From assembly GCF_002835465.1 (NCBI RefSeq), contig NZ_PIZM01000019.1, positions 1 through 36,624 of the forward strand: a DNA stretch of 36,624 nt. The letters are read 5' to 3'. The first letter of the stretch is position 1, and each line of letters begins with the position of its first letter. The position numbers and the translations under genes were made by a program. This DNA is from Psychromonas sp. psych-6C06 (GTDB lineage Bacteria > Pseudomonadota > Gammaproteobacteria > Enterobacterales > Psychromonadaceae). The notes beneath the pieces were generated by a model, which had not been told where the DNA came from, did not search any database, and saw only the letters and a list, made by a program, of their open reading frames with translations. Below, piece by piece: positions 8,555 through 18,051 of this stretch.

Positions 8555-8959
8555 ATGCGTTTATTACATACCATGTTACGCGTGGGTAATTTAGAGAAAT
8601 CGATTCAGTTTTATACCGATATATTAGAGATGAAACTACTGCGCCAATCTGAAAACGAAGAGTATCAATACACACTGGCATTTTTAGGTTACGGGGATGA
8701 AGTTGATACCACAGTATTAGAGCTGACCTATAACTGGGGCACAACGGAATATGATCTGGGCAATAGCTACGGGCACATTGCTATCGAAACCGATGATATT
8801 TATGCAACCTGTGAAAAAATCAAAAGCATGGGCGGTCAAATCACACGTGAGCCAGGCCCAGTTAAAGGCGGCAAAACAGTGATTGCGTTTGTCAAAGATC
8901 CTGATGGTTACATGATTGAACTGATCAATAAAAAAGATGCAGGTAAAGGCTTAGGTTAA
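8555..8959 (+). CDS. gloA: Lactoylglutathione lyase (glyoxalase I)
   Basis: Converts the hemithioacetal of methylglyoxal and glutathione to S-lactoylglutathione, detoxifying methylglyoxal in the cytosol. The 134-residue protein has the four metal ligands at exactly the E. coli GloA positions: His5, Glu56, His74 and Glu122. It contains two beta-alpha-beta-beta-beta vicinal-oxygen-chelate modules, and the DPDGYMIEL motif sits near the C-terminus. Length matches the nickel-type bacterial enzyme. It depends on glutathione, whose first synthetic enzyme (gshA) is encoded at 22495-24075. Confidence 0.95.
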   Translation: MRLLHTMLRVGNLEKSIQFYTDILEMKLLRQSENEEYQYTLAFLGYGDEVDTTVLELTYNWGTTEYDLGNSYGHIAIETDDIYATCEKIKSMGGQITREPGPVKGGKTVIAFVKDPDGYMIELINKKDAGKGLG

Positions 8960-8960
8960 G

Positions 8961-9116
8961 CTAGGGCCTGTTGAACTTTCTAGTTTCTTTTTGCAACAAT
9001 TTGTTGGCTGTTTATACAAGGCTGAGCCTATGACATCTGGTTATTCCACATCAATAGGCGAAAACGCAGTAAAAATGTTCAACAAAATTTAAAAGGCAAA
9101 GATCAACAGACCCTAG
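8961..9116. mobile_element. MITE-like element, IS5-like ends
   Basis: A 156-bp non-coding block bounded by imperfect inverted repeats: GGCCTGTTGAACTTT at the left and, read on the other strand, GGTCTGTTGATCTTT at the right (13 of 15 identical). Both ends are flanked by CTAG, which fits the 4-bp YTAR target duplication of IS5-type elements. A second nested inverted repeat (TGTTGAAC near 8969, GTTCAACA near 9077) lies inside. No transposase is encoded. The IS5 link is inference from end sequence and target size only. Confidence 0.55.
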
Positions 9117-9120
9117 TCAC

Positions 9121-9162
9121 TTTATCCCGCCACCTTTATAGGATTAAAGGTAGCGGGATAAA
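9121..9162. terminator. Long hairpin between converging genes
   Basis: TTTATCCCGC-CACCTTTA pairs with TAAAGGT-A-GCGGGATAAA around a short loop. It sits between gloA plus the MITE and the convergent serine hydrolase gene. Neither strand has a clean T-run after it, so terminator activity is plausible but unproven. Confidence 0.5.
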
Positions 9163-9165
9163 TTA

Positions 9166-10620
9166 CTATTCAATCAAAGCTGGAATGATAAACTGGCTCA
9201 GCATTTCACCGACTTTTCCGGAAGATTCAAAATTTGAAGCGGTGGTCACCACGACTAAGCCTAACTCCTTAACTATAACAATCTCCTGACCTCCCCAGCC
9301 ACTTGCATGTACATAGTGATATGTTTTGCCACTCTGTAATACAAATACATCGCTATGCCACCAAAAATAACCATATAGGCTATTAAATGGGTTAACGGTG
9401 CGGTCTAAAGAATCCTCTATCCATTGTTTATCAATGAGTTGCTTATCTTGCCACTCCCCACCATCCAGCATTAATTGGCCTATCTTAAGCATATCAATCG
9501 GACGCATCATTCCACCACCAGCAGTGTTGGTTTTCCCATCTTTTTGTTTGTACCAATAAGCATTATTAAAACATAGTGTTTTTAATGGACCATGCTTGGC
9601 ATAATCGGCAGCCGTCTCTTGTTTTGATAAGTTGCTTATCACAGTACCAACCACCGATACATAGCCACCACTATACGCAAAAACCTCTCCCGGCTTATTA
9701 TTCATCGGTAAGCCTAAGGTAAATGCCACGGCATCATCACTTTCCATCTCTTTACCACGAATATTGTTAGGATCGGTATAACGTAAAGTCCATTCATCCC
9801 ATTCTATACCCGCTGCCATGTCCAGAAAATTGGCTAAGGTAATGGTGGCTTTTTGGTCTTGTAACCAGTGTTTATATTCCGGTAAAAATTTCACGATAGG
9901 CGTATTAACGTCAGTGATTTTTCCTTGCGTGACCAAGCTACCGACCAACAATGAGGTTAAGCTTTTACTGACCGATTGGATTTGATGAGGGTCTTGGCGC
10001 CTGTAACCATTAAAGTATTCCTCAACCAGTAACTTACCATCTTGGTAAATCAATAAGCTGTCCTGCTCTGCCCATGCATATTTTTTAGATTGTATCTGTG
10101 CAATCAATGCCTCAATTTTTTCTGGCTTATGACTGTTATCGGCTAAGTTACTAAGCTTGTAGCTATCACTATCGCAGGTACCTAGTGGCTGACTAAAATT
10201 ACTCGCATACCCCTCTTTTTGATACAAGAAGCCGATGTCATTAATATCCACATCAATGCGTTTATAGTCATAATCGACACCATCTACAGTGCCGGTATAT
10301 CCTTGAAACTTACCATTATCAAAATCATGGATTTTTCCTTTAAGTCCCCATTTTTCTATTTCAAAACTATGATCTGCTTGGATGTTTATCTCAGTAAGCC
10401 CCCAAGTATTTTGGATATACAGTTTGTTATCACGCTCTACTACAAAAAAATTATAAGCGTCATCCCCGGTAGATTGATAAGCACCAATATAACTTGCAAG
10501 CTCTACCTTTTCATTGACAATGGTTCCTTCTCTCTGCGCGCAACCAGCAATCGGCAATAATACACAAGCACCTAATAACGATATCGCTAACTTTTTATAA
10601 CCACTTACATAAACAGCCAT
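9166..10620 (-). CDS. Serine hydrolase lipoprotein (beta-lactamase class C / PBP4* family)
   Basis: A 484-residue predicted lipoprotein: the lipobox LPIAGC gives acylated Cys27. An N-terminal beta-rich domain (about 40-125) precedes a class C beta-lactamase-like fold (about 165-484). Catalytic motifs are visible as SVSK (Ser216, Lys219), YSG (Tyr316) and HASGWGG (438-444, in the position of KTG). The family includes esterases, D-aminopeptidases and penicillin-binding proteins; true beta-lactamases are a minority, so drug resistance should not be inferred. The ATG has AAGGAA upstream. The substrate cannot be told from sequence. Confidence 0.82.
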   Translation of the reverse strand: MAVYVSGYKKLAISLLGACVLLPIAGCAQREGTIVNEKVELASYIGAYQSTGDDAYNFFVVERDNKLYIQNTWGLTEINIQADHSFEIEKWGLKGKIHDFDNGKFQGYTGTVDGVDYDYKRIDVDINDIGFLYQKEGYASNFSQPLGTCDSDSYKLSNLADNSHKPEKIEALIAQIQSKKYAWAEQDSLLIYQDGKLLVEEYFNGYRRQDPHQIQSVSKSLTSLLVGSLVTQGKITDVNTPIVKFLPEYKHWLQDQKATITLANFLDMAAGIEWDEWTLRYTDPNNIRGKEMESDDAVAFTLGLPMNNKPGEVFAYSGGYVSVVGTVISNLSKQETAADYAKHGPLKTLCFNNAYWYKQKDGKTNTAGGGMMRPIDMLKIGQLMLDGGEWQDKQLIDKQWIEDSLDRTVNPFNSLYGYFWWHSDVFVLQSGKTYHYVHASGWGGQEIVIVKELGLVVVTTASNFESSGKVGEMLSQFIIPALIE

Positions 10621-10772
10621 AACTTTTCCTTAATATTAAATAACCTTCAAATACAGAAGCAAAAAGCAAGCCACCCCATAAATCACTGAAATATAATAGA
10701 TTGTTTTAATTAATTTTTCATAAAAACCATTTTTTCCCAGTTTTGGGATATGCGTTTCCCAACAATGAGACA

Positions 10773-10798
10773 CAAAAAAGCCCCGTAAAAACGAGGCG
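10773..10798 (-). terminator. Terminator after prfB-lysS
   Basis: On the minus strand, GCCTCG-TTTTTA-CGGGGC is followed by six T residues. It lies about 55 bp beyond the lysS stop. Confidence 0.85.
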
Positions 10799-10853
10799 AT
10801 ATGTTTGCTTTTTTATGAAAGCTGAGAGCTAATAGCCGACCGCTATTTTCATA

Positions 10854-12371
10854 CTATTTGGCTTGTGGGCGCATGTGTGGGAATAACAATACGTCACGAA
10901 TAGTATGGCTGTCAGTGAATAGCATGACTAAACGGTCGATACCAATACCTTCACCCGCTGTTGGTGGTAAACCATGTTCAAGTGCCGTGATGTAATCTGC
11001 ATCATAGAACATCGCTTCGTCATCACCAGACTCTTTCTGTGCAACTTGATCCATGAAACGCTGTGCTTGATCCTGTGCATCATTTAGCTCAGAGAAACCA
11101 TTAGCTAGCTCACGACCACCAACAAAGAACTCAAAACGATCCGTAATACTTGGATCTTCATCGTTACGACGCGCAAGCGGTGAAACCTCTGCAGGATAAG
11201 CGGTAATGAACGTTGGCTGCATGAGTTTGTGCTCTGCCGTTTCTTCGAAAATTTCAGTTAATACTTTACCTTCGCCCCAGCTGTCTTTAAGGTTAACGTT
11301 AAAGCGTTTAGCAACTGCTTTTAAGCCTTCCATTGATTCAAGCTCACTCGCTTCGATACCTTCGTTGTATTCAAGAACAGACTCTTTCATGGTCATACGA
11401 ATAAACGGTTTACCAAAGTCGAATACTTCTTCGCCGTAATTCACAATGCTTGAACCTAAAACATTTTCAGTGATAGTACGTAACATATCTTCAGTTAGGT
11501 TCATCAGGTCAATGTAATCTGCGTAGGCTTGGTAGAATTCGATCATTGTGAATTCTGGGTTATGACGTGTTGATACTCCTTCGTTTCGGAAGCTACGGTT
11601 AATTTCGAAAACACGCTCAAAACCACCAACGACTAAACGTTTAAGGTTTAATTCTGGTGCAATACGTAGGAACATAGGTAGATCTAACGCGTTGTGGAAT
11701 GTTTCAAAAGGTTTTGCCGTTGCGCCACCCGGAATCGCTTGTAACATTGGCGTTTCTACTTCCATGAACTCACGTTCATTTAGGTAGTTACGAATTGCTG
11801 AAACAATTTTGTTGCGCAGAATAAACGTTTTACGTGATTCTTCATTGGCAATTAAGTCTAGGTAACGTTGGCGGTAACACGCTTCGGTGTCTGATAAACC
11901 GTGGAATTTATCAGGTAGCGGACGAAGTGCTTTAGTCAGAATACGAATTTCGCTGACTTTTACACTCAGCTCGTCCGTTTTAGTTTTGAATAAGGTACCT
12001 TTAACACCAACGATATCGCCTAAATCCCACTTTTTAAACTCAGTGTTGTAAAAGCCTTCAGCTAAGTTATCACGTGCTACATACACCTGTAGACGGCCGC
12101 CCATATCTTGGATAGTCGCAAAACTTGCTTTACCCATAATACGACGTGTCATCATACGACCCGCGATGGTCACTTCAACCGCTAACTCTTCTAACTCTTC
12201 TTTTGAACTTTGGGCATATTTCGCATTCAGCTCGTCAGAGATATTCTTTCGACGGAAATCATTTGGGAAGGCTTGTCCCTTGGCACGCATTGCGTCTAAT
12301 TTCTCTAGACGTGCAGCTAAAATATCGTTTAACTCTTCTTGCGGTGCTTCTGCTTGGTTTTGCTCTGACAT
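10854..12371 (-). CDS. lysS: Lysyl-tRNA synthetase (class II)
   Basis: Charges tRNA-Lys with lysine. The 505-residue protein has the N-terminal OB-fold anticodon-binding domain (about 65-145), then the class II core with motif 2 ([14 protein letters not shown], 261-274) and motif 3 (GEGIGIDRL, 473-481). Length equals E. coli LysS. It lies 40 bp downstream of prfB on the same strand, the conserved prfB-lysS operon, and is closed by the terminator at 10773-10798. Confidence 0.97.
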   Translation of the reverse strand: MSEQNQAEAPQEELNDILAARLEKLDAMRAKGQAFPNDFRRKNISDELNAKYAQSSKEELEELAVEVTIAGRMMTRRIMGKASFATIQDMGGRLQVYVARDNLAEGFYNTEFKKWDLGDIVGVKGTLFKTKTDELSVKVSEIRILTKALRPLPDKFHGLSDTEACYRQRYLDLIANEESRKTFILRNKIVSAIRNYLNEREFMEVETPMLQAIPGGATAKPFETFHNALDLPMFLRIAPELNLKRLVVGGFERVFEINRSFRNEGVSTRHNPEFTMIEFYQAYADYIDLMNLTEDMLRTITENVLGSSIVNYGEEVFDFGKPFIRMTMKESVLEYNEGIEASELESMEGLKAVAKRFNVNLKDSWGEGKVLTEIFEETAEHKLMQPTFITAYPAEVSPLARRNDEDPSITDRFEFFVGGRELANGFSELNDAQDQAQRFMDQVAQKESGDDEAMFYDADYITALEHGLPPTAGEGIGIDRLVMLFTDSHTIRDVLLFPHMRPQAK

Positions 12372-12411
12372 GATTTTTCCTATCTGTTTAGTTTTTACTA
12401 TAAATTTTTTA

Positions 12412-13510
12412 TTACAAGCCTGATTTCAAGCTTGCTTCTATAAATTGGTTTAGTTCACCGTCAAGTACACGCTGTGGGTTACGACTTTCAATCCCAGTAC
12501 GCAAATCTTTGATGCGCGCATCATCTAAAACGTATGAGCGGATTTGACTGCCCCAACCGATGTCTGATTTATTATCTTCACTGATCTGTTTTTCTGCATT
12601 TTGAAGCTGTAGTTCATGCTCATAAAGCTTTGCTTTAAGCTGCTTCATCGCTTGATCTTTATTTTTATGTTGTGAGCGATCGTTTTGACACTGCACCACA
12701 ATATTAGTCGGAACGTGCGTAATACGTACCGCAGATTCAGTTGTATTAACGTGCTGGCCACCTGCGCCTGATGCACGGTAAACATCAATACGAAGATCCG
12801 CAGGGTTAATTTGAATATCGATATCATCTTCAATTTCTGGGTAGATAAATGCAGAGGCAAAAGAGGTATGGCGTTTACCAGAAGAATCAAATGGAGATTT
12901 ACGGACTAGTCGATGCACACCAGTTTCTGTGCGTAACCAACCGTAAGCATATTCCCCACTAAAGCGGATCGTTGCGCCTTTAATACCTGCGACGTCACCC
13001 GCTGATACTTCCATCAACTCTGTTTTGTAACCGTTTGCTTCGCCCCAGCGTAAATACATACGCAACAACATATTGGCCCAGTCTTGCGCCTCTGTGCCAC
13101 CACTACCCGATTGAATGTCGAGGTAACAAGAACAAGGATCATTTTGACCTGAAAACATACGGCGAAACTCTAATACTTCTAGTTGTTTTTCAAGCGCTTC
13201 TGTTTCACTAACCGCTTCATCAAAACTATCTTGATCTTCCTCTTCAACCGCCATATCCACCAGCATTTGAATCTCTTCACAACCCGCGTCTAATGCGTCA
13301 ATAGTATTAACGACTAACTCTAATGCACTGCGCTCTTTACCGAGTGCTTGGGCGCGCTCTGGTTCATTCCAGACTTCGGGGGATTCAAGTTCGCGGCTGA
13401 CCTCTTCTAAACGTTCAGATTTGGCATCGTAGTCAAAGGTACCCCCTAAGCAACTCAGCGCGCTCAGTTAGGTCTTTCACTTTATTTAAAACGGGGTTGA
13501 TTTCAAACAT
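12412..13510 (-). CDS. prfB: Peptide chain release factor 2 with programmed +1 frameshift
   Basis: Recognises UAA and UGA stop codons. The gene must be read as two segments, 13510-13436 and then 13434-12412, skipping base 13435. The first 25 codons run into an in-frame TGA (13435-13433) in the classic slippery context AGGGGG-TAC-CTT-TGA-C, with an internal Shine-Dalgarno-like AGGGGG three bases before CTT. The joined product is 365 residues, as in E. coli. It has SPF at 205-207 (stop recognition) and GGQ at 250-252 (peptide release), with Ala at 246 as in most RF2 proteins rather than the Thr of E. coli K-12. An annotation starting at 13266 would miss 81 residues. Confidence 0.97.
13434..13448 (-). 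promoter_or_regulatory. RF2 autoregulatory frameshift site
   Basis: On the minus strand the order is AGGGGG, TAC, CTT, TGA, C. Low RF2 slows termination at TGA and lets the ribosome slip +1 on CTT, making full-length RF2. Every known element is intact, including the C after TGA that weakens termination. Confidence 0.95.
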
Positions 13511-13610
13511 CAATTATCTCTATAGCTTCGCGTTAAAAAGAGGCGAATTTTAACCAATCTACATGGAAATAAATAGTGTATAGATGAAATAAATATTGGC
13601 TTTGATTTAA

Positions 13611-14084
13611 TTACACCGAAGAAGGACGATGATTAGGTTTACTTCGTTTAATTCGTAAATACCTTTCTAACCATTGATGAAATTTTCGTTCAGTGATTAG
13701 CCCATGCACACGCCTATATTCCACTCCCGACTTAAACAGAATAAAAGTAGGGATATCGACTAATTTATAGTGGTTTGCTAATACCTGATGTTGTTCACTA
13801 TCAATGCTAAGAAAAACGACATCTTGCTGGAACGTTTGCGAGAGAGATTGTATTACAGTTGCCATTTCATGGCTTACACCTGACCATGTTCCCCAGAAAT
13901 TAATTAGGACCGGCAGAGAGGAATGAGTAATAAAACGATTAAAAAGCTCCTCATCAACATCAATCGGTTGGTCACTGAGTACTGGTTGCTCACATTGACT
14001 GCACATTGAGAGATCATGCCCCTGCGAGAGTTGCAAATCGTTAATGGCAAAACAGTGCGTACAAACAATAATTTGATCACTCAT
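13611..14084 (-). CDS. Thioredoxin-2-like zinc-ribbon protein with Ser-x-x-Ser active site
   Basis: A 157-residue protein with the TrxC layout: a zinc ribbon (Cys8, Cys11, Cys28, Cys31) and then a thioredoxin fold. The redox motif that should read WCGPC reads Trp-Ser-Gly-Val-Ser (67-71), so both catalytic cysteines are serine (codons TCA and AGC). The cis-proline loop (DIPT) is kept. It therefore cannot perform dithiol-disulfide exchange in the usual way; a chaperone, binding or regulatory role is possible. The start at 14084 is chosen over the longer frame from 14159 because GGAGGAGG precedes it and the product then begins as TrxC does. The frame is intact, arguing against a pseudogene. Confidence 0.82.
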   Translation of the reverse strand: MSDQIIVCTHCFAINDLQLSQGHDLSMCSQCEQPVLSDQPIDVDEELFNRFITHSSLPVLINFWGTWSGVSHEMATVIQSLSQTFQQDVVFLSIDSEQHQVLANHYKLVDIPTFILFKSGVEYRRVHGLITERKFHQWLERYLRIKRSKPNHRPSSV

Positions 14085-14281
14085 CAGCTTCCTCCTCCAA
14101 TTATCATAAAGGTAGTGTAATGAAGGCAAAAACTCTAATTTAGAAAGGCATTGCAGCAAAAGTCATAAAATAAACCCTTTATTATCACTTTATAGGTGCA
14201 ATTTTTTTTCATTACAGTACAGTTAACTTCCACTTGTTAAGTCAAAGTTATTAATAGCTTCTGGCTAACAAAAAAGTTCGC

Positions 14282-14302
14282 TTCTACCCGATACAGGTAG
14301 AA
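14282..14302 (+). promoter_or_regulatory. Leader hairpin upstream of ilvI
   Basis: TTCTACC-CGATACA-GGTAGAA is a perfect 7-bp stem about 40 bp before the ilvI start. I saw no leader peptide rich in branched-chain codons, so classical attenuation is not supported; the role is unknown. Confidence 0.4.
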
Positions 14303-14340
14303 AGTGAAGCAATTTACCAATTGTATTTTAAGGAATAGAT

Positions 14341-16065
14341 ATGGAAATGTTATCTGGTGCGGAAATGGTTGTCCGCTCTCTACAAGACGAAGGTATTGAA
14401 CATATTTTCGGTTACCCCGGCGGCAGTGTTTTAGATATTTACGATGCGATTTTTCAATCGGACAAAATTGAACATTATTTAGTACGTCACGAGCAAGCGG
14501 CTGTGCATATGGCTGACGCATACTCACGTGCAACCGGTAAAGTCGGCACAGTATTAGTGACCGCAGGCCCAGGCGCGACAAACTGTATAACAGGTATCGC
14601 AACAGCCTACATGGATTCTATTCCTTTAGTCGTGTTATCAGGTCAAGTACCTACGAATTGGATTGGTGATGATGCCTTCCAAGAAACGGATATGATTGGC
14701 GTATCTCGCCCTGTCGTAAAACACAGCTTTTCTTGCCGTACGGCAGAAGAGATTCCAATCGCTATCAAAAAAGCATTTTATATTGCCTCTACAGGTCGAC
14801 CTGGCCCAGTGGTTATTGATCTTCCAAAGGATGTACAAAATCCACTTAATAAATTCCCGTATGAATACCCTAAAAGCGTTAGCTTACGTTCATATAGCCC
14901 AACACTAAGTGGACATAAAGGACAGATAAAGCGTGCTGTTGCCGCATTATTAAGCGCGAAAAAACCAGTGTTATATGTTGGTGGTGGCGCCATTATTGCC
15001 AACGCCTCAAAACAGGTTTTAGCACTTGCTGAAAAATTAAACCTACCAGTAACAAATACGTTAATGGGTCTTGGCGCTTTTCCTGGCGAACATAAACAAT
15101 TTATCGGTATGCTAGGTATGCACGGTACTTATGAAGCGAATTTATCGATGCACAATGCTGATCTTATATTTTCTGCTGGTGCCCGTTTTGACGACCGTGT
15201 GACGAACAATGTTGATAAGTTCTGTCCAAACGCAAAAATTATGCAAATAGATATCGACCCAACGTCGATCTCTAAAAACATTCATGCAGACCTGCCTATT
15301 GTTGGTTCGATTGAAGTTGTTTTACAGCAAATGTTAGATCTTCTTGAAGAGACCCAAGCAACTAATGATCAAGAAAGCATTAATGCTTGGTGGGATCAAA
15401 TCAATGAGTGGCGCGCTAAAGACTGCCTTGCTTACAAAACATCAGAAACGCATATCAAGCCACAGCAAGTGATTGAATGCTTGTACAAAGTAACGAAAGG
15501 CGATGCAATCGTTACTTCTGATGTTGGTCAGCACCAAATGGTCGCAGCGCAATATTACCCATTTAAAGAACCTCGCCAATGGATAAACTCTGGTGGCGCT
15601 GGCACGATGGGCTTTGGTTTACCGGCAGCAATGGGCTGTAAAATCGCCTTTCCAGATCGCCCTGTTGTTTGTGTAACAGGAGATGGTTCTATTCAAATGA
15701 ATATTCAAGAACTTTCAACCTGTATGCAGTACAACATTCCCGTTGTAATCCTACTACTAAACAACCGCTCACTCGGTATGGTAAAACAGTGGCAAAAAAT
15801 GTTTTATGGTGGCCGTCAATCGCACTCATATATGGATAGCGTACCTGATTTCGTAAAATTATCAGAAGCCTACAACCACATTGGTATTAAAGTAGATACT
15901 ATTGATGAACTTGAGCCAGCACTGGTTCGCGCCTTTGAATTAAAAGAACGCGTCGTGTTTGTTGATGTTGCTATTGATCCAGAAGAGCACGTTTACCCAA
16001 TGCAAGTTAAGTTTGGCAGTATGCAGGATATGTACCTGAGTAAGACGGAGAGAACCGATGCGTAG
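14341..16065 (+). CDS. ilvI: Acetolactate synthase III large subunit
   Basis: Condenses two pyruvates to acetolactate, or pyruvate and 2-ketobutyrate to acetohydroxybutyrate, the first common step in valine, leucine and isoleucine synthesis. The 574-residue protein shows the three domains of the thiamine-diphosphate family: the N-terminal domain with the catalytic Glu (HEQ, Glu51), a central FAD-binding domain, and the C-terminal cofactor motif (GDGSIQMN to LLLNN, about 440-475). Length matches IlvI. The stop overlaps the ilvH start by 8 bp. AAGGA precedes the ATG. Confidence 0.95.
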   Translation: MEMLSGAEMVVRSLQDEGIEHIFGYPGGSVLDIYDAIFQSDKIEHYLVRHEQAAVHMADAYSRATGKVGTVLVTAGPGATNCITGIATAYMDSIPLVVLSGQVPTNWIGDDAFQETDMIGVSRPVVKHSFSCRTAEEIPIAIKKAFYIASTGRPGPVVIDLPKDVQNPLNKFPYEYPKSVSLRSYSPTLSGHKGQIKRAVAALLSAKKPVLYVGGGAIIANASKQVLALAEKLNLPVTNTLMGLGAFPGEHKQFIGMLGMHGTYEANLSMHNADLIFSAGARFDDRVTNNVDKFCPNAKIMQIDIDPTSISKNIHADLPIVGSIEVVLQQMLDLLEETQATNDQESINAWWDQINEWRAKDCLAYKTSETHIKPQQVIECLYKVTKGDAIVTSDVGQHQMVAAQYYPFKEPRQWINSGGAGTMGFGLPAAMGCKIAFPDRPVVCVTGDGSIQMNIQELSTCMQYNIPVVILLLNNRSLGMVKQWQKMFYGGRQSHSYMDSVPDFVKLSEAYNHIGIKVDTIDELEPALVRAFELKERVVFVDVAIDPEEHVYPMQVKFGSMQDMYLSKTERTDA

Positions 16066-16558
16066 TATTATTTCAGTATTATTAGAAAATGAATCAGGTG
16101 CACTGGCACGTGTTGTTGGACTTTTTGCACAACGCGCTTATAACATCGAGTCATTAACCGTTTCTCCAACGAACGACTTGACATTGTCGCGCATGACCAT
16201 CACAACAGAAGTTGATTGCCAAGCAACACTTGAACAGATGATGAAACAGCTGCATAAACTGGTTGATGTATTACGTGTTTCTGAGTTAACCGAAGGTTCA
16301 CACGTTGAGCGTGAATTAATGCTACTTAAAGTGCGTACGCCAAACAGTGAAGTTCGTGAAGAGATTAAACGCACTGCTGATATCTATCGTGGACAAATCG
16401 TTGATATCACACCTAACTTATACACGATTCAATTAACCGGCGCCTGTTCAAAGTTAGATGCTTTTCTAGCAACGATAGAAGAGTCGAGCGAAATTGTTGA
16501 AGTAGTACGTTCAGGGGTTTGTGGTATTGCGCGTGGTGAAAAAGCATTACGCGGTTAA
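16058..16558 (+). CDS. ilvH: Acetolactate synthase III small (regulatory) subunit
   Basis: The 166-residue partner of IlvI that activates it and confers valine feedback. The N-terminal ACT domain (about 2-78, beginning [20 protein letters not shown]) binds valine, and a C-terminal ACT-like domain follows. It overlaps ilvI by 8 bp, implying translational coupling, and GGAGAG within the ilvI end serves as ribosome binding site. A terminator at 16596-16636 ends the operon. Confidence 0.95.
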   Translation: MRSIISVLLENESGALARVVGLFAQRAYNIESLTVSPTNDLTLSRMTITTEVDCQATLEQMMKQLHKLVDVLRVSELTEGSHVERELMLLKVRTPNSEVREEIKRTADIYRGQIVDITPNLYTIQLTGACSKLDAFLATIEESSEIVEVVRSGVCGIARGEKALRG

Positions 16559-16595
16559 CCCGCTTTCACTCGTTCAGTCCAGTTAACTTTATAAC

Positions 16596-16636
16596 AATGC
16601 AAAGTGCAATTTTCTGCCTTTGCATTTTTCTTTTTA
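16596..16636 (+). terminator. Terminator of the ilvIH operon
   Basis: AATGCAAAG (16596-16604) pairs with CTTTGCATT (16618-16626), followed by a T-rich tract into the next ribosome binding site. Confidence 0.82.
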
Positions 16637-16645
16637 AGGAGCGTT

Positions 16646-16855
16646 ATGTTTGAATTAGCGGCACTTTTATTATCAGCATTTGTTCTGTTTATGTTTGGTA
16701 TTTCAGTCATTAGTTTAAGTGTAATTGCACTGATTATGGTGCTCAGTTTTATTTTATTAAGCACCTTATCCTTTATTTTTAAATTTGGCTTTTGGATATT
16801 ACTTGCCATCGGCCTTTACTATTATTTTTTCAAAAGAGATGGCAATAAATTATGA
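16646..16855 (+). CDS. PspG-like small inner-membrane protein
   Basis: A 69-residue, almost wholly hydrophobic protein with two predicted membrane helices (about 2-24 and 30-60) and a short basic tail. The start MFEL, the GIS segment and the K-x-x-x-W-[IL]-L-L-A-I stretch near the end recall phage shock protein PspG. That similarity is by eye and modest, and I saw no sigma-54 site upstream. The start at 16646 has AAGGA ideally spaced; an earlier start at 16604 would fall inside the ilvIH terminator. Its last 4 bp overlap the start of the next gene (ATGA), so the two are probably translated together. Confidence 0.62.
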   Translation: MFELAALLLSAFVLFMFGISVISLSVIALIMVLSFILLSTLSFIFKFGFWILLAIGLYYYFFKRDGNKL

Positions 16856-17301
16856 AACTATTAACCTCATTATTTCTAAGTAGCACACTACTCATTAGCA
16901 CACTAGCAAATGCGGCGACTTTTACTATCGAAGATGCCCACGTACGAGCGACCCCTCCACATAGCCAAAATAGTGCCGCTTTTATGAAAATTCATAATAA
17001 TAGCGATATGTCACGCAAACTGGTTTCAGCAAGCAGTGATATCGCTGAACGTGTCGAGCTACATAACCACATTATGAGTGAAGGCATGATGAAGATGCGC
17101 CAAGTTGATGAGATCAATATTGATGCAAATGCTAGCGTTGAACTACGACCAGGTAGCTTCCATGTCATGTTTATTGGTTTAAATGCACCTTTAGTGGCAG
17201 GGGAGATGGTTAAATTAAAACTTTATTTTAATAATGGTGATGAAGTTATTATTGACGCACCAATTAAAAAAATTAACATGAAAAAGAAACACAACCACTA
17301 A
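16852..17301 (+). CDS. Periplasmic copper chaperone, PCu(A)C family
   Basis: A 149-residue secreted protein with a signal peptide (about 1-21, ending ANA). The copper-binding pattern of PCuAC proteins is visible: His near 80 (LHNHIM), a Met-rich segment (SEGMMKM), then HVM after about 20 residues (SFHVMF). The C-terminus is Lys/His-rich (KKKHNH). Family members carry Cu(I) to the CuA centre of cytochrome oxidase. Here it overlaps the PspG-like gene by 4 bp and precedes an outer-membrane protein gene by 15 bp. Confidence 0.85.
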   Translation: MKLLTSLFLSSTLLISTLANAATFTIEDAHVRATPPHSQNSAAFMKIHNNSDMSRKLVSASSDIAERVELHNHIMSEGMMKMRQVDEINIDANASVELRPGSFHVMFIGLNAPLVAGEMVKLKLYFNNGDEVIIDAPIKKINMKKKHNH

Positions 17302-17316
17302 ACATTGGAATTCATT

Positions 17317-17946
17317 ATGAAAAAACAAATTTGTGCGGCTGCAATTGCCACTGCTTTCAGTATGCCAACAATGGCAGACTTTTTAGGCGTTTATGCAGGT
17401 ATCGATTACCGTACAACAGCAACAAGCTTTGAAGGTAACGACAGTGGTTTTGAAGACACCAATAATCTTTCTGGTTACGTTGCCTTAGAACATTTCATTC
17501 CATTAGTACCTAACGTGAAATTAAAATATTCAGATCTTAGTACTGAATACAATGTAGGTACAAAAGTAGAGCCGTCAAGCTCAGCGTTAAACGGTATTCT
17601 CTATTATCAATTATTTGATAACGGACTCTTCGAGTTTGATTTTGGTTTGGCTTACACAAAGGCTGAAGATATCGCAGGACAAAGTGCTGATTTGGGTCAA
17701 GCCTATGGGGCCGCGAAAGTTCATGTACCGGGTGTAGGCATGCATGCTTTTGCAGAAGTTATTGCCGGCAGCTTAACTGATGATGATGCAACAGATGCTG
17801 AAATCGGGTTAGCTTATACATTTAACCCAGACTCTGTGTTATTAAATTTCTCTGTTCGCGCAGGTTACCGTTATCAAGAGATGATCATTAATAATTACAA
17901 CCAAGAAAATAAAGGCGTATTTGCAGGCTTAGAAGTACACTTTTAA
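17317..17946 (+). CDS. TIGR04219-type outer-membrane barrel protein
   Basis: A 209-residue protein with a signal peptide (MKKQICAAAIATAFSMPTMA), then ADFLGVYAGIDY and alternating beta strands ending VFAGLEVHF, with terminal Phe. The layout fits the TIGR04219 family of outer-membrane proteins, whose role is not known. The ATG at 17317 is preferred over the TTG at 17305 because the signal peptide then has a normal length and TTGGAA gives a ribosome binding site. It is likely the last gene of the run from 16646, ended by the terminator at 17975-18015. Confidence 0.75.
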   Translation: MKKQICAAAIATAFSMPTMADFLGVYAGIDYRTTATSFEGNDSGFEDTNNLSGYVALEHFIPLVPNVKLKYSDLSTEYNVGTKVEPSSSALNGILYYQLFDNGLFEFDFGLAYTKAEDIAGQSADLGQAYGAAKVHVPGVGMHAFAEVIAGSLTDDDATDAEIGLAYTFNPDSVLLNFSVRAGYRYQEMIINNYNQENKGVFAGLEVHF

Positions 17947-17974
17947 CGTCAGATAAGCTTAATTTTAGCAAAAT

Positions 17975-18015
17975 AAAAAAGCCCCGACATAAATAGTTAT
18001 GTCGGGGCTTTTTTA
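17975..18015. terminator. Bidirectional terminator between converging genes
   Basis: AAAAAAGCCCCGACATAA pairs with TTATGTCGGGGCTTTTTT around a 4-nt loop. The A-run and T-run on either side serve both the barrel gene and the chemoreceptor. Confidence 0.95.
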
Positions 18016-18051
18016 GTTTATATCCCTCAGTAAAGTGTTACTGAAGTCATG

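Noticed and set aside
14160-14340. Branched-chain leader peptide and attenuator before ilvI
   Set aside because: No short frame with clustered Leu, Val or Ile codons and no terminator-antiterminator pair was seen.
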